Shown piece by piece: positions 63,376 through 64,000 of a stretch of 64,000 bases of DNA; positions within the stretch are counted from its first letter, which is position 1; the number at the start of each line of letters is the position of its first letter. The notes under the pieces are model-generated. The model saw nothing but the letters and a program-made list of their open reading frames with translations, had not been told where the DNA came from and searched no databases. Origin of the DNA: Lachnospiraceae bacterium UBA7054 (GTDB taxonomy: Bacteria; Bacillota; Clostridia; Lachnospirales; Lachnospiraceae). The stretch is taken from positions 69,250 through 133,249 of the forward strand of contig DLAF01000009.1 of assembly GCA_002492725.1 (NCBI GenBank). The letters run 5' to 3'. Position numbers and translations under genes: made by a program.

Positions 63376-63448
63376 CAATATGGGCTTTAGCCTGTTGAGG
63401 GGATTGGAGTTTTTCGTGTTCCGAAAAATGGAATGCCCGAAACTAAAA

Positions 63449-63469
63449 TCCACCTGCTATGCGGGTGGA
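63449..63469 (+). repeat. IS200 left-end hairpin
   Basis: TCCACC (63449-63454) and GGTGGA (63464-63469) form a short imperfect stem, as at the subterminal ends of IS200/IS605 elements. Confidence 0.5.
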
Positions 63470-63486
63470 GACAAGCTGTTATACAA

Positions 63487-63550
63487 AAAATCACCTTTCC
63501 GATACAATAGAGTTGTTCAGGCACTATTGCAAGAAAGGAAAGGTGATTTT
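63487..63550 (+). promoter_or_regulatory. Ribosome-site-sequestering hairpin of IS200 tnpA
   Basis: AAAATCACCTTTCC (63487-63500) is the exact complement of GGAAAGGTGATTTT (63537-63550), which directly abuts the ATG at 63551 and contains the ribosome site. Such a stem is known to silence tnpA translation in IS200. Confidence 0.85.
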
Positions 63551-64000
63551 ATGGCGAATAAGAATAATGACTTGGCACACAAAATGGATGTGCAAATATC
63601 ATATCGTATTCACTCCTAAGTATAGGCGAAAAGTAATTTATAATCAATTGAAAAGTGACATACGGGATATATTGAAACAGTTATGTTCATACAAAGGAGT
63701 AGAAATTATAGAAGGGCATTTAATGCCAGACCATATCCATATGCTGGTAAGTATACCACCCAAAATGAGTGTATCAAGTTTCATGGGATATCTGAAAGGG
63801 AAGTCAGCCCTTATGATATTTGACAGACATGCAAATTTAAAGTATAAGTTTGGGAACCGTCACTTCTGGTCAGAAGGGTATTATGTAAGCACAGTGGGCC
63901 TTAATGAGGCGACAATTAAAAAGTATATTCAGGATCAGGAGAAGTACGATATCATGCAGGACAAACTCAGTGTAAAAGAGTATGAAGACCCTTTTAAGGG
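63551..64000 (+). pseudogene. tnpA: IS200/IS605-type transposase TnpA, frameshifted at codon 10 and cut by the window edge
   Basis: The frame from ATG 63551 reads MANKNNDLAH and then leaves the transposase frame, stopping at 63617-63619. Two extra bases (CA or AC) in the CACA stretch at 63577-63580 would restore the family's LAHTKWMCKYHIVFTPKYRR. The second frame is open from ATG 63588 to the window end and carries the metal-binding HLMPDHIHML, the GNRHFWSEGYY segment and the helix with the catalytic tyrosine (TIKKYIQDQEKY). The last codons (EDPFKG) are near the usual C-terminus. Re-initiation at 63588 has no ribosome site. A sequence error is also possible. Confidence 0.82.

Overview
The window looks like a chromosome segment of a gut-type Lachnospiraceae or related Clostridia. 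The basis is: strong AGGAGG-type ribosome-binding sites with TTG starts, a meso-diaminopimelate dehydrogenase, GHKL/LytTR two-component systems, an LplB/YtcP-type oligosaccharide importer without its own ATPase, GH29, GH2 and GH43 glycosidases, and an IS200-type transposase. I saw no rRNA, tRNA, CRISPR array, phage module or classical riboswitch. Most genes lie on the + strand.

0-3 kb is a metal-efflux unit: the start of a divergent ArsR-type repressor, a promoter with an operator-like palindrome, a stand-alone HMA metallochaperone, a 291-bp MITE-like palindromic element, and a PIB-2 (Zn/Cd/Pb) P-type ATPase. 3-17 kb is an accessory stretch of small, separately started genes: an AraC-GyrI regulator, GNAT acetyltransferases, an ANT-like nucleotidyltransferase, a prenyltransferase-repeat protein, a heterodimeric ABC exporter, VOC, DUF3788 and TIGR04076 proteins, a frameshifted APH-like kinase and a DUF4143 ATPase. 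Many resemble small-molecule-modifying or resistance-type enzymes.

17-24.3 kb is a carbohydrate locus: a GH29 fucosidase-like enzyme, an AraC regulator, a zinc alcohol dehydrogenase, an aldo/keto reductase and a GH2 enzyme. 24.4-32.3 kb holds a Rieske-FAD oxidoreductase, a membrane-tailed GNAT, an XRE-TPR regulator overlapping a P-loop kinase and followed by an ECF sigma factor with a very long C-terminal extension, a fructosamine-kinase-like protein and ddh. 32.3-41.8 kb is a second carbohydrate locus: a LacI regulator, a two-domain carboxylesterase-SGNH protein, a GH43 enzyme, and an ABC importer (two permeases plus a lipoprotein). The same LacI-type operator motif lies in front of the esterase and in front of the importer.

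42-50 kb holds a membrane-bound MerR regulator overlapping a CPBP protease gene, a CE1-like lipoprotein esterase, a LytTR/GHKL system, and a second heterodimeric ABC exporter. 50-57.4 kb holds a YbaK deacylase, a chemoreceptor, a VTT membrane protein, a TetR regulator, and a minus-strand group (radical SAM/SPASM protein, HdeD-like protein, frameshifted mechanosensitive-channel-like protein). 57.6-61.9 kb is a LytTR/GHKL system followed by a small ABC operon whose promoter carries a 21-bp-spaced direct repeat typical of LytTR sites. The window ends with a membrane-tailed XRE regulator, a DUF134-NifX fusion, and an IS200 tnpA with a ribosome-site-sequestering hairpin and an early frameshift.
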